Assembly: GCA_032622095.1 (NCBI GenBank)
Contig: CP136069.1
Coordinates: 86,634,958 to 86,698,957, forward strand
DNA: 64,000 bases
Direction: 5' to 3'
From: Siphonodentalium dalli
Taxonomy: Eukaryota; Mollusca; Scaphopoda; Gadilida; Siphonodentaliidae
The position numbers were made by a program, and so were the translations under genes. Under the pieces are notes generated by a model, which had not been told where the DNA came from, ran no database searches, and worked only from the letters and a program-made list of their open reading frames with translations. Numbering within the stretch: position 1 is the first letter of the stretch; each line of letters begins with the position of its first letter. Of this stretch, positions 63,648 to 64,000 are shown piece after piece.

Positions 63648-64000
63648 TAATACTAAGTTGGGTTTTTCTCAAACAAAATGTCATTATGAAATAGACCTAT
63701 GTCCTGTTAAACTTTAATATGCCATAATTAAACTGAGATGGTAAAGTATCTAAATAAACCTTAAAATAGTTCAATATTGAATCAACAATTACAGTCTACA
63801 CAAGTATTTTGAGAAGAGGGACGAGTGCAAATGTTAGCACACGTGAATTGAAAATTGCCGAGTGCGTCCTGGGAAGGACTGCTTCAGGCCGCTTAATATA
63901 AATTTTGAGTACATTGGATTTCCATAAGGTGTCCGTATGACCGAGTTTAGGGGGTCTCACTCCCAATATTATGTGTCAGTAATGTAAACTAATATACCAT
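63648..64000. other. no feature seen
   Basis: AT-rich, no exon or repeat family recognised. Confidence 0.5.

Noticed and set aside
1-64000. CRISPR arrays, bacterial operons, rRNA genes, functional tRNA genes
   Set aside because: None seen; the regular tandem repeats are transposon cores and minisatellites, and the tRNA-like boxes belong to SINEs.

Overview
This window reads as metazoan nuclear DNA, most likely from a marine bivalve mollusc. The reasons are a split nucleoporin gene with GT-AG introns, a visibly AT-rich intergenic background, many TACATGTA-type words, and many repeats with the layout of bivalve Pearl/Helentron-like elements (tandem core, GGACGGAC-type microsatellite, terminal hairpin). 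No prokaryotic or organellar gene is visible.

The only gene I can support with confidence is a Nup153-type nuclear-pore basket nucleoporin on the minus strand. Seventeen coding exons between 60562 and 27961 join in one continuous frame (3,642 nt, 1,213 residues plus stop). The N-terminal exons are not visible and probably lie beyond 64000. In order the exons give a basic/Ser-Pro N-terminal part (60562-57992), the GRKMKRDK and FNFG/FTFSSP region (56683-52482), an exon with two copies of a KQGSVMDILGK motif (48961-48605), three RanBP2-type zinc fingers each on its own exon (47978-41807), FxFG-rich exons (41370-28393), and a basic tail GRKMKKAVRKIRK (28018-27961). A poly(A) signal lies just downstream.

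Positions 1-27840 hold no gene I can recognise. They are a mosaic of transposable elements: a Helitron-type element (5801-6197), tRNA-derived SINEs (about 6360-6920 and 17300-17540), a MULE-like transposase fragment (7230-7520), two hAT-like elements with 8-bp target duplications (9525-10738 and 11949-13340), long foldback elements, and TIR elements nested in each other. The Nup153 introns carry the same repeat families.

The most interesting pattern is a set of about ten Pearl/Helentron-like elements. They have different sequences but one architecture: the 5' end repeats one arm of a 3'-terminal hairpin, the core is a tandem array of roughly 140-165 bp units, and a GACGGAC-type microsatellite often precedes the hairpin. 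Every copy I found lies in + orientation, which is antisense to Nup153 for those within the gene.
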